A stretch of 64,000 bases of DNA from Lactobacillus kimbladii (GTDB taxonomy: Bacteria; Bacillota; Bacilli; Lactobacillales; Lactobacillaceae): assembly GCF_014323605.1 (NCBI RefSeq), contig NZ_SCMB01000005.1:1-64000 (forward strand), read 5' to 3'. Below, in pieces: positions 7,254 to 16,558 of the stretch. The notes under the pieces are model-generated. The model was given only the letters and a program-made list of their open reading frames with translations, had not been told where the DNA came from and ran no database searches. Numbering within the stretch: the first letter of the stretch is position 1; each line of letters begins with the position of its first letter. Position numbers and translations under genes: made by a program.

Positions 7254-9353
7254 CTATTTTTTATGTAATTTGAAGTAGTCCTGTACCATCGCTTTAGTCA
7301 TTTGCAGAGTGTAGGAACCTTCGAGTTCGGGATCAAGTCCTGGAAATATTACCGCTGTTGCTATTTCAGGATTATTTGATGGCGCATAGCCAACAAAAGT
7401 AGCATTAACTAGCTCAGGTGGATTTTTTTGGTTAGTATTATCAGGATCGTAATAAAATGTTTGAGCAGTTCCCGATTTGCCGGAAATAGAAGGCTTTACA
7501 TTTTTTAGTTTATGCGCTGTACCCCAAGAATTTGTACCATGAACAACGCGCCAAAAACCTTGTTTGACAATATTCAGCTCATCTGATGTCCAGGGTATAC
7601 GTAACTGAACTTCTGGTTTTTTATTATAATCTACATAAACTTTTTTGCCATTATTTGAAGTTCGTCCAATTGACTGCACCACATAAGGCTGCATTCTATA
7701 GCCACCATTTGCAATCGTAGAAACGTACTGAACCATTTGAATTAAAGTATAAGCATCATAGTTACCATAAGACAGGTCTAACACAGAACCCGAAAGAACC
7801 AATCCTTGATCATTAAATGATTTGCCCTGAATTCCGGAAATTTCTCCCGGTAAGTCAATGCCAGTTTTTTGACCTAATCCAAACATATTAAAATTATGTC
7901 GTAAAGGTTCAAACGCCGTTTGTGGCATATAAATTTTTGTTTTAGGAACATATGAAGCTTTAACCCATTTCATTGCTAAATGCATCATGTAAATATTACT
8001 TGAAACTTCAAGTGCCGTTTCTGCATCAAGGGCTCCAAAAGTACCTATTGGATAAACAGACTTTTTAACAGGAGTACTGGGCAAGTAAACCGGTGTATCG
8101 GGCATTACATTATTTGTGGGAGTGATTACCTTATTAATCAATCCTCCACCTACCATTGCGCCTTTAACAGCTGACCCCATTACAAAAGACTGATTAATTA
8201 CCCCTAATGCGTTATTAGTAGTTTTATTCTTCTTTGGGTCACGACTAATACCAGCAATAGCCAAAATCGCACCAGTTTTGGGATTCATGGCAACAGCATA
8301 AGCTCCATTTGAATAGCGAGCCGCTCCTGAACCAACAGCTGACGCATAGATATTTTCTAATGAACTTTGAACCTCTTTTTGATATTTAGCATCAAGCGTT
8401 AAAACCAAACTTGCACCAGCTTGACCAGAATAAACCGATTTCGATTGTTCAATATCGCCTGAATTTTTAGTCCAAACTTTACTTGTTGCTTTCGTTCCTT
8501 TAAGCAGTGGCTCATATTTTTCTTCTAAATATGATGTACCGACTCGATCATTCCTGGAATAGCCGTTAGTTAAATAATATTGTAAATTATCACTAGGCAA
8601 GCCGGCTTTTTCAGTTGATACGGAACCAATAATGCTGCGAATTGATGAACCATTAGGATAAGAACGTTGCCAGTCAGTACCAATGCCTACACCGGGCAAA
8701 TCAGAAAGATGCTCGCCTACTTCCGCAATTTCTTTGTCTGTCAGATGATTATTTTTTATATAAATTGTAGAAAGAGTATAGGCTCCAGAAATCTTGTTGT
8801 AAATTAAAGCCGCTGTTTTCTCACGTGCACTTAATTTAACATGTTCAGAACCAACCTGCTCTTGGATTCTTTTATTAATTAAATTATCATCCTGAGTTTC
8901 TCTGACAGATTTAGGAACTTTAGCAGCTTCTTTAGCACTATTTTTTTTATTAGCCAAATAGTAATCAATTACTTGCTGCTGTGTCGGTTTTTCATCTTTA
9001 ATTGTAATATATTGACTAAGAGAATTTGAAATTGCATAAATGTCTTCACTCGTAGTAGAAACACTTTTGGTATAAGTAATAGCATTTTTAGCTTTATTTC
9101 CAACCAATACACGTCCCTTGCTGTCATACATCACTCCGCGAGGAACCTGACTAGAAACTACAGCAGAATTAGATTTTTGCACTTCAGCCTTGAAGCGTGA
9201 ACCATAGCCAATTTGCAAATAAGCCAGTTGCCCAATTAATGTAGCAAAAAGGACAAAAATAATTCCCAAAATTATCTTCATCCTAATTGGAGTAGAAGCC
9301 TGTTTTTTGGAATTATTATTTTTCGTCTTCAGTTTTTTCTTAAAAAAATTCAA
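7254..9353 (-). CDS. Class B penicillin-binding protein (PBP2B/PBP2 type transpeptidase)
   Basis: This enzyme crosslinks peptidoglycan outside the membrane. After a lysine-rich cytoplasmic start, one transmembrane anchor spans residues about 25-47. The dimerisation domain includes RGVMYDSKGR. The transpeptidase domain carries SAVK (394-397, nucleophilic serine), SSN (451-453) and KSGT near 630. Its length of 699 residues fits the PBP2B family. It lies between rpmG and a divergent sugar kinase. An extended -10 element with a TGC before TAAAAT lies at 9382-9387. Whether it serves division or elongation cannot be told from the sequence. Confidence 0.93.
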   Translation of the reverse strand: MNFFKKKLKTKNNNSKKQASTPIRMKIILGIIFVLFATLIGQLAYLQIGYGSRFKAEVQKSNSAVVSSQVPRGVMYDSKGRVLVGNKAKNAITYTKSVSTTSEDIYAISNSLSQYITIKDEKPTQQQVIDYYLANKKNSAKEAAKVPKSVRETQDDNLINKRIQEQVGSEHVKLSAREKTAALIYNKISGAYTLSTIYIKNNHLTDKEIAEVGEHLSDLPGVGIGTDWQRSYPNGSSIRSIIGSVSTEKAGLPSDNLQYYLTNGYSRNDRVGTSYLEEKYEPLLKGTKATSKVWTKNSGDIEQSKSVYSGQAGASLVLTLDAKYQKEVQSSLENIYASAVGSGAARYSNGAYAVAMNPKTGAILAIAGISRDPKKNKTTNNALGVINQSFVMGSAVKGAMVGGGLINKVITPTNNVMPDTPVYLPSTPVKKSVYPIGTFGALDAETALEVSSNIYMMHLAMKWVKASYVPKTKIYMPQTAFEPLRHNFNMFGLGQKTGIDLPGEISGIQGKSFNDQGLVLSGSVLDLSYGNYDAYTLIQMVQYVSTIANGGYRMQPYVVQSIGRTSNNGKKVYVDYNKKPEVQLRIPWTSDELNIVKQGFWRVVHGTNSWGTAHKLKNVKPSISGKSGTAQTFYYDPDNTNQKNPPELVNATFVGYAPSNNPEIATAVIFPGLDPELEGSYTLQMTKAMVQDYFKLHKK

Positions 9354-9415
9354 TTAGACTCATCCTCACTAAACTAGTGTAATTTTAGCAAAAACTAGAT
9401 AACAAATCTATCGAG

Positions 9416-9431
9416 ATGTTAACGTTTTGAA
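9416..9431. promoter_or_regulatory. Near-consensus cre (CcpA) site
   Basis: The 16 bases match the cre consensus WTGNNARCGNWWWCAW at all positions but one, on either strand. It lies between the divergent PBP2-type gene and the sugar kinase. A chance match in AT-rich DNA is quite possible. Confidence 0.3.
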
Positions 9432-9564
9432 AAAACTTTAATAGATAACGTGTAAATGACAAGCAATAAACTAGTTATAAACACTTTATGAAAAAATCTT
9501 CTGTTAGTTATTCATTTGTAATAAAATATTGGTGGGATAAAAATTATAGAAAGAAGACCAAACT

Positions 9565-10479
9565 ATGACACTTAAATTTCAAATTGGAGTTGACGCTGGC
9601 GGAACCCATACTATAGCAATTGCTTATGACTTAGAAGGTCAGGAACTGGCACGTGCTAAAGCTGGACCAGGTCAGGTAAATACAAATTATGACAATGCAA
9701 TAACCAATATTACCAATGCTATAAACAAGTTAATTGATGAAATCGATGGTGATTGCCAACGTATTTTATGCGGAATAGCTGGCTTATCTGTGATTGGTCA
9801 TGCTCCGGAAATAGCAGCTGAAATTTCGGCAAAAGCTAATAACTTACCGACTAGAGCAATTACTGATTCCCTTTTAGCTCTTTATAATGGTCTTGAAGGT
9901 GAAGATGGTGGTTTAGTAATTGCAGGAACTGGTTCTGTTTTTAATGGTTTGCAAAATGGCAGAATTATCACAACGGGTGGATATGGCTCCATTTTAGGTG
10001 ATGAAGGATCCGGATATGCCATTGCTCTGTCTGCCTTGAAATCAGCTCTGCTTAGTTGGGACAAACGAGAAGAAAATGAACTAATTCCTATGTTCAATAA
10101 ATTGTTCAATGTTGACAACCTCAACGACGCTACTGCTAAATTTTATAAAACAGCAAACGCTGACTTTGCTTCTATGGCAGTGAATGTAGCTCAATTAGCC
10201 GATAACGGCAATCCTTTTGCATTAAAGGTAATTAAGGAGCAAGCAGAACTTCTTGCGCGTGATATTATTATTGGCATGAATCGTTATGAAAACCCTAAAC
10301 CAATGAAAATTGCATTAACCGGGTCTGTACTAGCTAACAATCACATGCTGCGAGATTTTCTTGAAGATAAAGTTCGGGAAAAATATCCAGACGCACAGTT
10401 TTCAATTTCTAACGGTGAGAATGCACGCGGAGTAATCTTTGATAGAAGCAAAGATTACCGCTATTTCACCAGTCACTAA
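9565..10479 (+). CDS. BadF/BadG-type ATPase, probable N-acetylglucosamine kinase
   Basis: The protein has the ASKHA fold. Its N-terminal phosphate loop is VDAGGTHT at residues about 9-16, and GTGSVF and GDEGSG motifs follow in the middle. These are typical of GlcNAc/sugar kinases of the BadF/BadG/BcrA/BcrD family. It would phosphorylate an amino sugar, perhaps from cell-wall turnover, in the cytosol, but the substrate is inferred from the family only. It stands alone on the plus strand, divergent from the PBP gene, with AGAAAGAAG before the ATG and a shared bidirectional terminator after it. Confidence 0.85.
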   Translation: MTLKFQIGVDAGGTHTIAIAYDLEGQELARAKAGPGQVNTNYDNAITNITNAINKLIDEIDGDCQRILCGIAGLSVIGHAPEIAAEISAKANNLPTRAITDSLLALYNGLEGEDGGLVIAGTGSVFNGLQNGRIITTGGYGSILGDEGSGYAIALSALKSALLSWDKREENELIPMFNKLFNVDNLNDATAKFYKTANADFASMAVNVAQLADNGNPFALKVIKEQAELLARDIIIGMNRYENPKPMKIALTGSVLANNHMLRDFLEDKVREKYPDAQFSISNGENARGVIFDRSKDYRYFTSH

Positions 10480-10488
10480 ATCTGCCAC

Positions 10489-10549
10489 AAAAAAGACCAG
10501 AACTTTACGTTTTTCATTTTAAGAAAACGTATATGCTCTGGTCTTTTTT
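10489..10549. terminator. Bidirectional terminator between kinase and greA
   Basis: The outer arms 10489-10500 and 10538-10549 are perfectly complementary, A-run on one side and T-run on the other, with an inner stem of ACGTTTT/AAAACGT. It can end both the plus-strand kinase and the minus-strand greA transcripts. Confidence 0.85.
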
Positions 10550-10586
10550 ATCGAAAATAGTAAAACATTTTTGTAAAGACTGCTAA

Positions 10587-11063
10587 CTATTCCTCTACTT
10601 TATTGATCACTACATCAAATTTACCACCAGGTGTTGATATAGTTACTGTTTCGCCTTTTTTCTTGCCTAAAATTGCTTGGGCAATTGGCGAATCATTAGA
10701 AATTTTACCATTCATCGGATCTGATTCATCGCTACCAACGATAGTATAGGTTTCTGGTTCATCTTCACCAACTTCCGTATAAGTTACTGTTTTACCCACT
10801 GCAACTTCATCTGGATCGCTAGAGTTAGCGTCAACCACATGAGCATATTTAAGCATTTCTTCAACAACGCTAATACGATCTTCTAAATGGCTCTGTTCGT
10901 CTTTGGCAGCGTCATATTCAGAGTTTTCAGACAAGTCACCGTATGAACGGGCGACCTTAATTCTTTCAATCACTTCAGGGCGTTTCACGACTTTTAGATT
11001 TTTTAATTCTGCTTCCAGTTTTTCTTTTCCTTCAGCAGTCATCGGATAAGATTTTTCAGGCAT
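10587..11063 (-). CDS. greA: Transcription elongation factor GreA
   Basis: GreA rescues backtracked RNA polymerase by stimulating cleavage of the nascent transcript. The 158-residue protein has the N-terminal antiparallel coiled coil (residues about 8-75, with [19 protein letters not shown] at its tip, holding the acidic residues that act in the polymerase channel). The C-terminal FKBP-like domain includes [14 protein letters not shown]. It follows pheT by about 75 bases on the same strand and ends at the bidirectional terminator, so it may be partly cotranscribed with pheST. Confidence 0.97.
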   Translation of the reverse strand: MPEKSYPMTAEGKEKLEAELKNLKVVKRPEVIERIKVARSYGDLSENSEYDAAKDEQSHLEDRISVVEEMLKYAHVVDANSSDPDEVAVGKTVTYTEVGEDEPETYTIVGSDESDPMNGKISNDSPIAQAILGKKKGETVTISTPGGKFDVVINKVEE

Positions 11064-11138
11064 TAAATTTCCACTCCTTAAAGTTAAATTTCTTTTTGCA
11101 AAGATCTATGATATTACTTTAACGATTAATGTCAACCA

Positions 11139-13556
11139 TTAGCGTATTTCTGCTTTAAGCTGCTTTGTGAGACTTGAATCAATAGAATTCACTGCCTCGT
11201 TAACAACTGAATCAGTTAATGTATCATTTTCATTTAAAAACGTTAGACGATATGCGAAGCTCTTTTTATCATCGGCAATATGAGACCCACGATATACATC
11301 AATGATACGCAAAGCATGAAGGTACTTGCCGCCATTTGCTTTGATAACATCTTCAACTGTTTGATTAGTAACATCTTGATCTACTAGGATAGAAAGATCA
11401 CGCTCAATCGCAGGGAATTTTGGTGCAGTTTGTGCAGTTGTTTGCGGGTTCAATATTAGTGGCACGATAATATCAAGATCTAATTCATAGCCGTAGATCT
11501 CATTTCCTTTCATTGTTTTGCTGGTTTCAGTTACTGGGCGACCAATCATTCCAATCATACCCACATAATTGCCTTTAATATAAATACCAGCTGTTCTTGT
11601 AGGGTGCATAGCCATTATTATTTCAGCTTTATATTCAACATCATTTAAATCAATGCCCATTGCTAAAAATAAATTTGTCAGTTGACCTTTAACAAAGAAA
11701 AAATCAATTTTTTCATTATCGTGTTGCCAATTTTCAAAGAAAGCGTTACCAGTATAAAGTGTAGCCAAATGCTCATGTTCATTATAGGTATTATTGTCGA
11801 AATCATAGACGCGTCCTTGCTCAAAAATTGCCAGTTGATTTTGTTTACGAGCCATATTGTAACCAGCAGCATCAACCAAGCCTGTCATTAAATTTTGCCT
11901 TAGAGTTGATCGACTTGAATTCAAAGGCATTTGCACTTTAACAAGTTTCTTGGGTTCTTTTGTAAAAGCAATTGCTTTTTCAGGTGATGTTAATGAATAT
12001 GAAATTGCTTCTATTAGTCCTTGACCACGAACAATATCTTTAATATGCCTGATTGTTTCTTCAGTCTTGGAATAGCCTCCATGGGTCTCAGCTAAAACTG
12101 ATTGTGTAGACTTGATATTGTCATAGCCATATAAGCGCCCAACTTCTTCAACCAAATCAGCCGGAATAGAAATATCCCAACGCCTTGCAGGAACATCAAC
12201 AGTTAAGTCATCACTATTAATTTCTGCCTTGAAATTCAAGCGGGAAAAAATTGTAGCAATTTCTGATGAAGAAATATCGGTACCCAAAACTTTATTTATG
12301 TAAGAAATAGTTGTTTTAATTTGTATTGGTTGCCTTTTTTCAGAACTTCCCGTAATCACACCCTCATTTATTTTTCCTGAAGCATCGTTACGTAATAAAA
12401 AGGCAGCCATATCTAATGCTTTTGTCGTCGCATCCCAGTTAACGCCTTTTTCATAACGACTAGAAGCTTCTGTCCTGTTAGCGTGACGCAGAGCCGCTTT
12501 TCTAATTAAGGTTGGATCAAAAATAGCAGACTCTAACAAAACATCAGTAGTATCAGCTTCAATTTCAGAATTAAGACCGCCCATAACTCCGGCCATCATC
12601 ACAACTTCTTCACCATTTGTTATAACAATGTCATTAGGATCAAGATCAACTTCTTTATTGTTTAAAAGTGTCAATTTCTCGTTCTTATTAGCTTTTCTAA
12701 CCACTAACTTATTTGTTTTAAAAGCACGAGCATCGTAGCTGTGCATTGGCTGGCCGGTTAAAAGCATAATATAATTTGTTACGTCAACAACATTATTAAT
12801 GGGTCTAATGCCGGCATTCCAAAGCCGCCTTTGAAGCCAAAGCGGGCTGTCCCCTATTTTCACATTACTGATTTTGCGTAAATAGAACTTAGGTGCAAGC
12901 TCAGGATCAACATCTACTGTAAAATCTTGGGTCCAGTCCGGACCATCTTCTTTGAGAGTTATGTCTTCAACTCTGACAGGTGTGTCAATAATAGCACCAA
13001 CCTCATAAGCTGAGCCTTCCATTGATAACGTATCAGCGCGATTAGGAGTAATGTCAAAGTCAAAAATATAGTCATCCATTCCTAGAGGTTCAAAGGCTGA
13101 TTGCCCCGGTTTTAAGTCTGCATCTTGCGGAAAAACATAAATACCATTGGCATATTTTTCAGGGACGACATTATCAGGAAATCCTATTTCCTGTAAACCG
13201 CAAATCATTCCATTTGATTCAATTCCACGTAATTTACTTTTTTTAATTTTTACATTATTGGCAATCCTGGCTCCAGGTAAAGCCACCACTACATCTTCTC
13301 CTGCGGCAACATTTGGTGCACCACAAACAATTTGATGAGTCTCACTTTCACCAACATCAACATGAGTTAAATTTAGATGAGTACCAGCAACAGGTTCACA
13401 GTCAATAATATGGCCCACAACCATTTTTTTCATACCTTCTTCAGGATGTTTGACTTCAGCTATTTCAACACCTGTACGTGTTATCTTTTCAGCTAAATCC
13501 TTGGGATCTTGGTCTAACTCAATAAAATCTTTTAACCAATTGTATGAAACTAGCAT
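11139..13556 (-). CDS. pheT: Phenylalanine-tRNA ligase beta subunit
   Basis: The beta subunit of the alpha2-beta2 enzyme that charges tRNA-Phe. In order, the 805 residues hold an N-terminal tRNA-binding EMAP/OB-type domain (residues about 40-150, with HIVCGAPNV-like sequence), the B3/4 editing domain, the B5 domains, a catalytically inactive class II core, and a C-terminal anticodon-binding domain ending near KQLKAEIR. The ATG directly follows the pheS stop codon, with GGAGGAAAG inside the end of pheS, so translation is coupled. It is controlled by the Phe T-box upstream of pheS. Confidence 0.97.
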   Translation of the reverse strand: MLVSYNWLKDFIELDQDPKDLAEKITRTGVEIAEVKHPEEGMKKMVVGHIIDCEPVAGTHLNLTHVDVGESETHQIVCGAPNVAAGEDVVVALPGARIANNVKIKKSKLRGIESNGMICGLQEIGFPDNVVPEKYANGIYVFPQDADLKPGQSAFEPLGMDDYIFDFDITPNRADTLSMEGSAYEVGAIIDTPVRVEDITLKEDGPDWTQDFTVDVDPELAPKFYLRKISNVKIGDSPLWLQRRLWNAGIRPINNVVDVTNYIMLLTGQPMHSYDARAFKTNKLVVRKANKNEKLTLLNNKEVDLDPNDIVITNGEEVVMMAGVMGGLNSEIEADTTDVLLESAIFDPTLIRKAALRHANRTEASSRYEKGVNWDATTKALDMAAFLLRNDASGKINEGVITGSSEKRQPIQIKTTISYINKVLGTDISSSEIATIFSRLNFKAEINSDDLTVDVPARRWDISIPADLVEEVGRLYGYDNIKSTQSVLAETHGGYSKTEETIRHIKDIVRGQGLIEAISYSLTSPEKAIAFTKEPKKLVKVQMPLNSSRSTLRQNLMTGLVDAAGYNMARKQNQLAIFEQGRVYDFDNNTYNEHEHLATLYTGNAFFENWQHDNEKIDFFFVKGQLTNLFLAMGIDLNDVEYKAEIIMAMHPTRTAGIYIKGNYVGMIGMIGRPVTETSKTMKGNEIYGYELDLDIIVPLILNPQTTAQTAPKFPAIERDLSILVDQDVTNQTVEDVIKANGGKYLHALRIIDVYRGSHIADDKKSFAYRLTFLNENDTLTDSVVNEAVNSIDSSLTKQLKAEIR

Positions 13557-14606
13557 TTATCTTTCCTCCCTGCTGAATTGTTCTAAGAAACGGACATCAT
13601 TAGTATAGAAATCACGGATATCATCTATACCATATTTAAGAATGGCAAAACGATCTAATCCCACGCCAAAGGCAAAACCGCCATAAACATTAGGATCAAC
13701 TCCAGCATTTTGCAAAACGTTGGGGTGAACCATTCCAGCACCTAAAACTTCTATCCAACCAGTATATTTACAAATGGAGCAGCCTTTGCCATTGCAATTA
13801 AAGCAGGAAACATCCATTTCAACTGATGGCTCAGTAAAAGGAAAGTAGCTGGGACGCAATCGGGTTTCACGATCTTGACCGAAAATATGCTTAGCCATTA
13901 ACTCTAAAGTTCCCTTTAAATCACCCATTGTAATATTTTTATCAACTACCAGACCTTCCATTTGCATAAACTGATGTGAGTGAGTAGCATCATCGTCATC
14001 ACGGCGATACACTTTACCTGGTCCTACCATCTTTAAAGGACCCTTGGCAAAGTCATGTTTTTCTAATACACGAGCTTGGTCTCCAGAAGTCTGAGAACGT
14101 AATAAATCTTCAGCATCTATATAAAAGGTTTCTTGCATGTCTCTTGCCGGGTGATCTTTTGGTAAATTCATCATTTCAAAGCAGTAGTGGTCTGTTTCAA
14201 TTTCTGGTCCTTGTACTACTTTATAACCCATACCAATAAAATATTTTTCAAGGTCATCCAAAATAATATTGATGGGATGCTTGGCACCTAAGTGCATTTC
14301 CCGTCCAGGTAAAGTGACATCTATTTTTTCTTTTTCCAGCTGCTCTTCGACTAAGGCCTCTACAATCTCAGTTTTAGCATCATCAAGCTTATTGTTAAAA
14401 AGATCACGCAGTTTATTAACTCTTTGTCCAACTTCACGGCGATCACTGGGATCAATATCTTTCATGGAATGAAGAATGGTTGTCAATTCACTTTTACGAC
14501 CAGTTAATTTAACGCGAACGTCATTTAACTTTTCTTCATTTTTAGCCTTATCGATCTCATCAAGACCTTTTTCACGCAGTTCTTTTAACCTGTCAAATAA
14601 GTCCAT
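13557..14606 (-). CDS. pheS: Phenylalanine-tRNA ligase alpha subunit
   Basis: This is the catalytic subunit. An N-terminal coiled coil binds tRNA (residues about 1-90). The class II core follows, with motif 2 region VYRRDDDDATHSHQFMQMEG and motif 3 region GFAFGVGLDRFAILKYG. A four-cysteine cluster, CFNCNGKGCSIC, lies near residues 268-279, as in some Firmicutes. The 349-residue length is normal. AAAGGAAAAG precedes the ATG. Expression is under the T-box at 14631-14852. Confidence 0.97.
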   Translation of the reverse strand: MDLFDRLKELREKGLDEIDKAKNEEKLNDVRVKLTGRKSELTTILHSMKDIDPSDRREVGQRVNKLRDLFNNKLDDAKTEIVEALVEEQLEKEKIDVTLPGREMHLGAKHPINIILDDLEKYFIGMGYKVVQGPEIETDHYCFEMMNLPKDHPARDMQETFYIDAEDLLRSQTSGDQARVLEKHDFAKGPLKMVGPGKVYRRDDDDATHSHQFMQMEGLVVDKNITMGDLKGTLELMAKHIFGQDRETRLRPSYFPFTEPSVEMDVSCFNCNGKGCSICKYTGWIEVLGAGMVHPNVLQNAGVDPNVYGGFAFGVGLDRFAILKYGIDDIRDFYTNDVRFLEQFSREER

Positions 14607-14630
14607 AAAACTTTTCCTTTCAAATCAAAC

Positions 14631-14852
14631 AAAAAAGCTTCATCCCTAAAGGGACGAAGCTTCGCGGTACCACCCTAGTTTGGACTCAGAAAGCCCACAC
14701 TCATGTTTCGATAACGGTGAATACCGGAATGGATTAGATTCTACTAGTAAGATGAAATTCACAGTTCCGTTTAAACCTTTCTTTCAGCTCAATAAAAAGG
14801 TCTCTCTGACTAAATGATCGCTGCTACTAGTCTTACTCTTTGTAATTAGTTA
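14631..14852 (-). promoter_or_regulatory. T-box riboswitch of pheST (Phe)
   Basis: On the minus strand the conserved T-box AGGGTGGTACCGCG occupies 14663-14677, followed by a terminator hairpin (14631-14662) with six T. Upstream is a long stem I with a GAATTTCATC specifier bulge, so the specifier codon is probably UUC (14754-14756). Uncharged tRNA-Phe would stabilise the antiterminator and allow pheST expression. Confidence 0.93.
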
Positions 14853-14854
14853 AT

Positions 14855-14883
14855 AGAATATATCTTTTTTAAAAAACATGCAA
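14855..14883 (-). promoter_or_regulatory. Candidate promoter of the pheST T-box transcript
   Basis: TTGCAT (14878-14883) and TATTCT (14855-14860) lie 17 bases apart on the minus strand, just upstream of stem I. Confidence 0.5.
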
Positions 14884-14897
14884 GAGGATTAGACAAA

Positions 14898-15248
14898 TTA
14901 GACCCATTTATCGGCCCAACCATGAATTTGATCAAAAACGGGCTTTAATTCTTCACCCTTTTGTGTCAGACTGTAAGAAATAATCTTTGTTTTACCATCA
15001 ACTGAACGGTTAACAATATCTTCTTTTTCTAATTCTTTTAATCTTTCAACTAAAACACGGTCAGAGCAAGGCAACACGCATTGTGCTAAGTCTTTAAAGC
15101 GCATATAATCTCCGGCACAGAGTGAACTAATAATTAAACCGTTCCACTTTTTACCAATAATTTTAAATGCGTTAATAAAATGTTTACAGTACTCATAATT
15201 AGGAGCACCACAACCAGCACAATTTTTGTCCTTAATACCTTGAGGCAT
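14898..15248 (-). CDS. HxlR family winged-helix regulator, cysteine-rich
   Basis: The 116-residue protein has the HxlR winged-helix fold. KIIGKKWNGLIISSL starts the domain, RFKDLAQCV and SDRVLVERLKELEKE form the recognition region, and YSLTQKGEEL the wing. It carries cysteines at about 10, 13, 21, 44, 57 and 61, including CAGC near the N-terminus. HxlR proteins often sense thiol-reactive or aldehyde stress, so redox sensing is plausible but unproven. The flanking genes are translation functions and give no clue to a target. Confidence 0.85.
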   Translation of the reverse strand: MPQGIKDKNCAGCGAPNYEYCKHFINAFKIIGKKWNGLIISSLCAGDYMRFKDLAQCVLPCSDRVLVERLKELEKEDIVNRSVDGKTKIISYSLTQKGEELKPVFDQIHGWADKWV

Positions 15249-15328
15249 GATACTGTCCCTCCCACAAGAAAGTGTCTGTTTCGCCTTTTATTATATTAAA
15301 TATACTTACTAAAAACAAGCATTAAGAG

Positions 15329-16099
15329 TTAAGAGAAATAGTAAATAATGATGCCTGCAGCCACAGCAGCGTTTAAAGATTCGGCTTGACCTTTGATGGG
15401 AATATATAGTTTCTGATCACAGATTTCTGCTACCTCTGAAGTAACGCCATGTGCTTCGTTACCAATAACAATACCAACTTGCGGTACTTTTTTAAATTCT
15501 GGTAATTCCTTGGCGTTTTTATCTAACATACTTGAATAAATTGGTATGGTATTATCTTGCATTTCTTTTATAACTGTTAACAAGCTTTCCGTAATTACAT
15601 TGATATGGAATTGACTGCCCTGCATTGCGCGCTGAGTTTTGGGATTATAGATGTCAACACTTTCAGGGGATAAAACAACACCATTAAATCCCGCTGCATC
15701 TGCAGTTCTAATGATTGTTCCCACATTTCCAGGATCTGCCAGATGATCTAACAATACCCACTTACCAAAATCAAAATGGTAGTTTTGCGGTTGACCAATT
15801 TTTAATACCATGAAAATATTTTGAGAATTTTTTGTACTTGCAAGATGGTGAGCAACGGACAAATTGATTATGACGGTTTTTTTGCTGGTCACTAGTTGGG
15901 GAAAAATATCTTTGATCTCAGCTAAAGCTTCCTCAGTCCCTAAAAGATACTCGTGGCTTTTTTTGGCTTTGAAAGCCTCTGTAACCAAGTGAAAGCCTTC
16001 AATCATATATAAGCCATTTTCTTGTCGATATTTTTTTTGTTTTAATTTAGTTAAATTTTTTATTAGCTTATTATTTACGGAACTTATTTGTTCAGACAT
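15329..16099 (-). CDS. SPOUT-family RNA 2'-O-methyltransferase (TrmH/RlmB-like)
   Basis: An N-terminal substrate-binding domain (residues about 1-95, starting with NNKLIKNLTKLKQKKYR) precedes the knotted SPOUT domain. That domain shows motif 1 in DPGNVGTIIRTADAAGF, motif 2 in VGIVIGNEAHGV and motif 3 in IPIKGQAESLNAAVAAG. These are the S-adenosylmethionine-binding and catalytic motifs of rRNA/tRNA ribose methylases. The length of 256 residues fits the YsgA/RlmB-like branch; the exact target nucleotide is unknown. It is divergent from the acylphosphatase gene. Confidence 0.92.
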   Translation of the reverse strand: MSEQISSVNNKLIKNLTKLKQKKYRQENGLYMIEGFHLVTEAFKAKKSHEYLLGTEEALAEIKDIFPQLVTSKKTVIINLSVAHHLASTKNSQNIFMVLKIGQPQNYHFDFGKWVLLDHLADPGNVGTIIRTADAAGFNGVVLSPESVDIYNPKTQRAMQGSQFHINVITESLLTVIKEMQDNTIPIYSSMLDKNAKELPEFKKVPQVGIVIGNEAHGVTSEVAEICDQKLYIPIKGQAESLNAAVAAGIIIYYFS

Positions 16100-16192
16100 C
16101 TAAATCTCTTCTTTCATCTTTATCAATATATTATTTTAATTTCAAGCTGATAAAATGTTAAAATCAAGAAAGCAGGACTAGGAAGGATTATT

Positions 16193-16525
16193 ATGGGATT
16201 TTTTAACAAGCACAAGAATAAAAGAAAAAGCAATCCGACCAATGATTTAAGAGAAACTTGGCAACTAACCGTTTCAGGTATTGTCCAGGGCGTGGGTTTT
16301 CGTTGGAGTGTTTTAAATCTTGCGCAAAAAATGGAAATGACTGGCAATGTTCGTAATAACAATGACGGAACAGTCACAATTACTTTACAAGCTGAATTAA
16401 ACCGAGTCAATCAATTTTGTGCTGAATTACCCAAAAATATTTCTCAATTTGCGCGCATTTCAAATATTAAAAAAGAAAAACTAACAAAAGTAAGCAAAAT
16501 GAATGGTTTTCATGTATCATATTAG
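16193..16525 (+). CDS. acyP: Acylphosphatase
   Basis: Acylphosphatases hydrolyse carboxyl-phosphate bonds. The motif VSGIVQGVGFRWSV supplies the phosphate-binding loop and catalytic arginine, and GNVRNNNDGTV supplies the catalytic asparagine. The family is usually about 90 residues. This protein has about 25 extra N-terminal residues rich in lysine, arginine and asparagine. An AGGAAGGA site lies just before the ATG, so the extension appears to be translated. It precedes yidC by 33 bases on the same strand, a pairing seen in lactobacilli. Confidence 0.92.
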   Translation: MGFFNKHKNKRKSNPTNDLRETWQLTVSGIVQGVGFRWSVLNLAQKMEMTGNVRNNNDGTVTITLQAELNRVNQFCAELPKNISQFARISNIKKEKLTKVSKMNGFHVSY

Positions 16526-16558
16526 TTATTGGCAAAAAATAATAATTGGGTGAATTTA

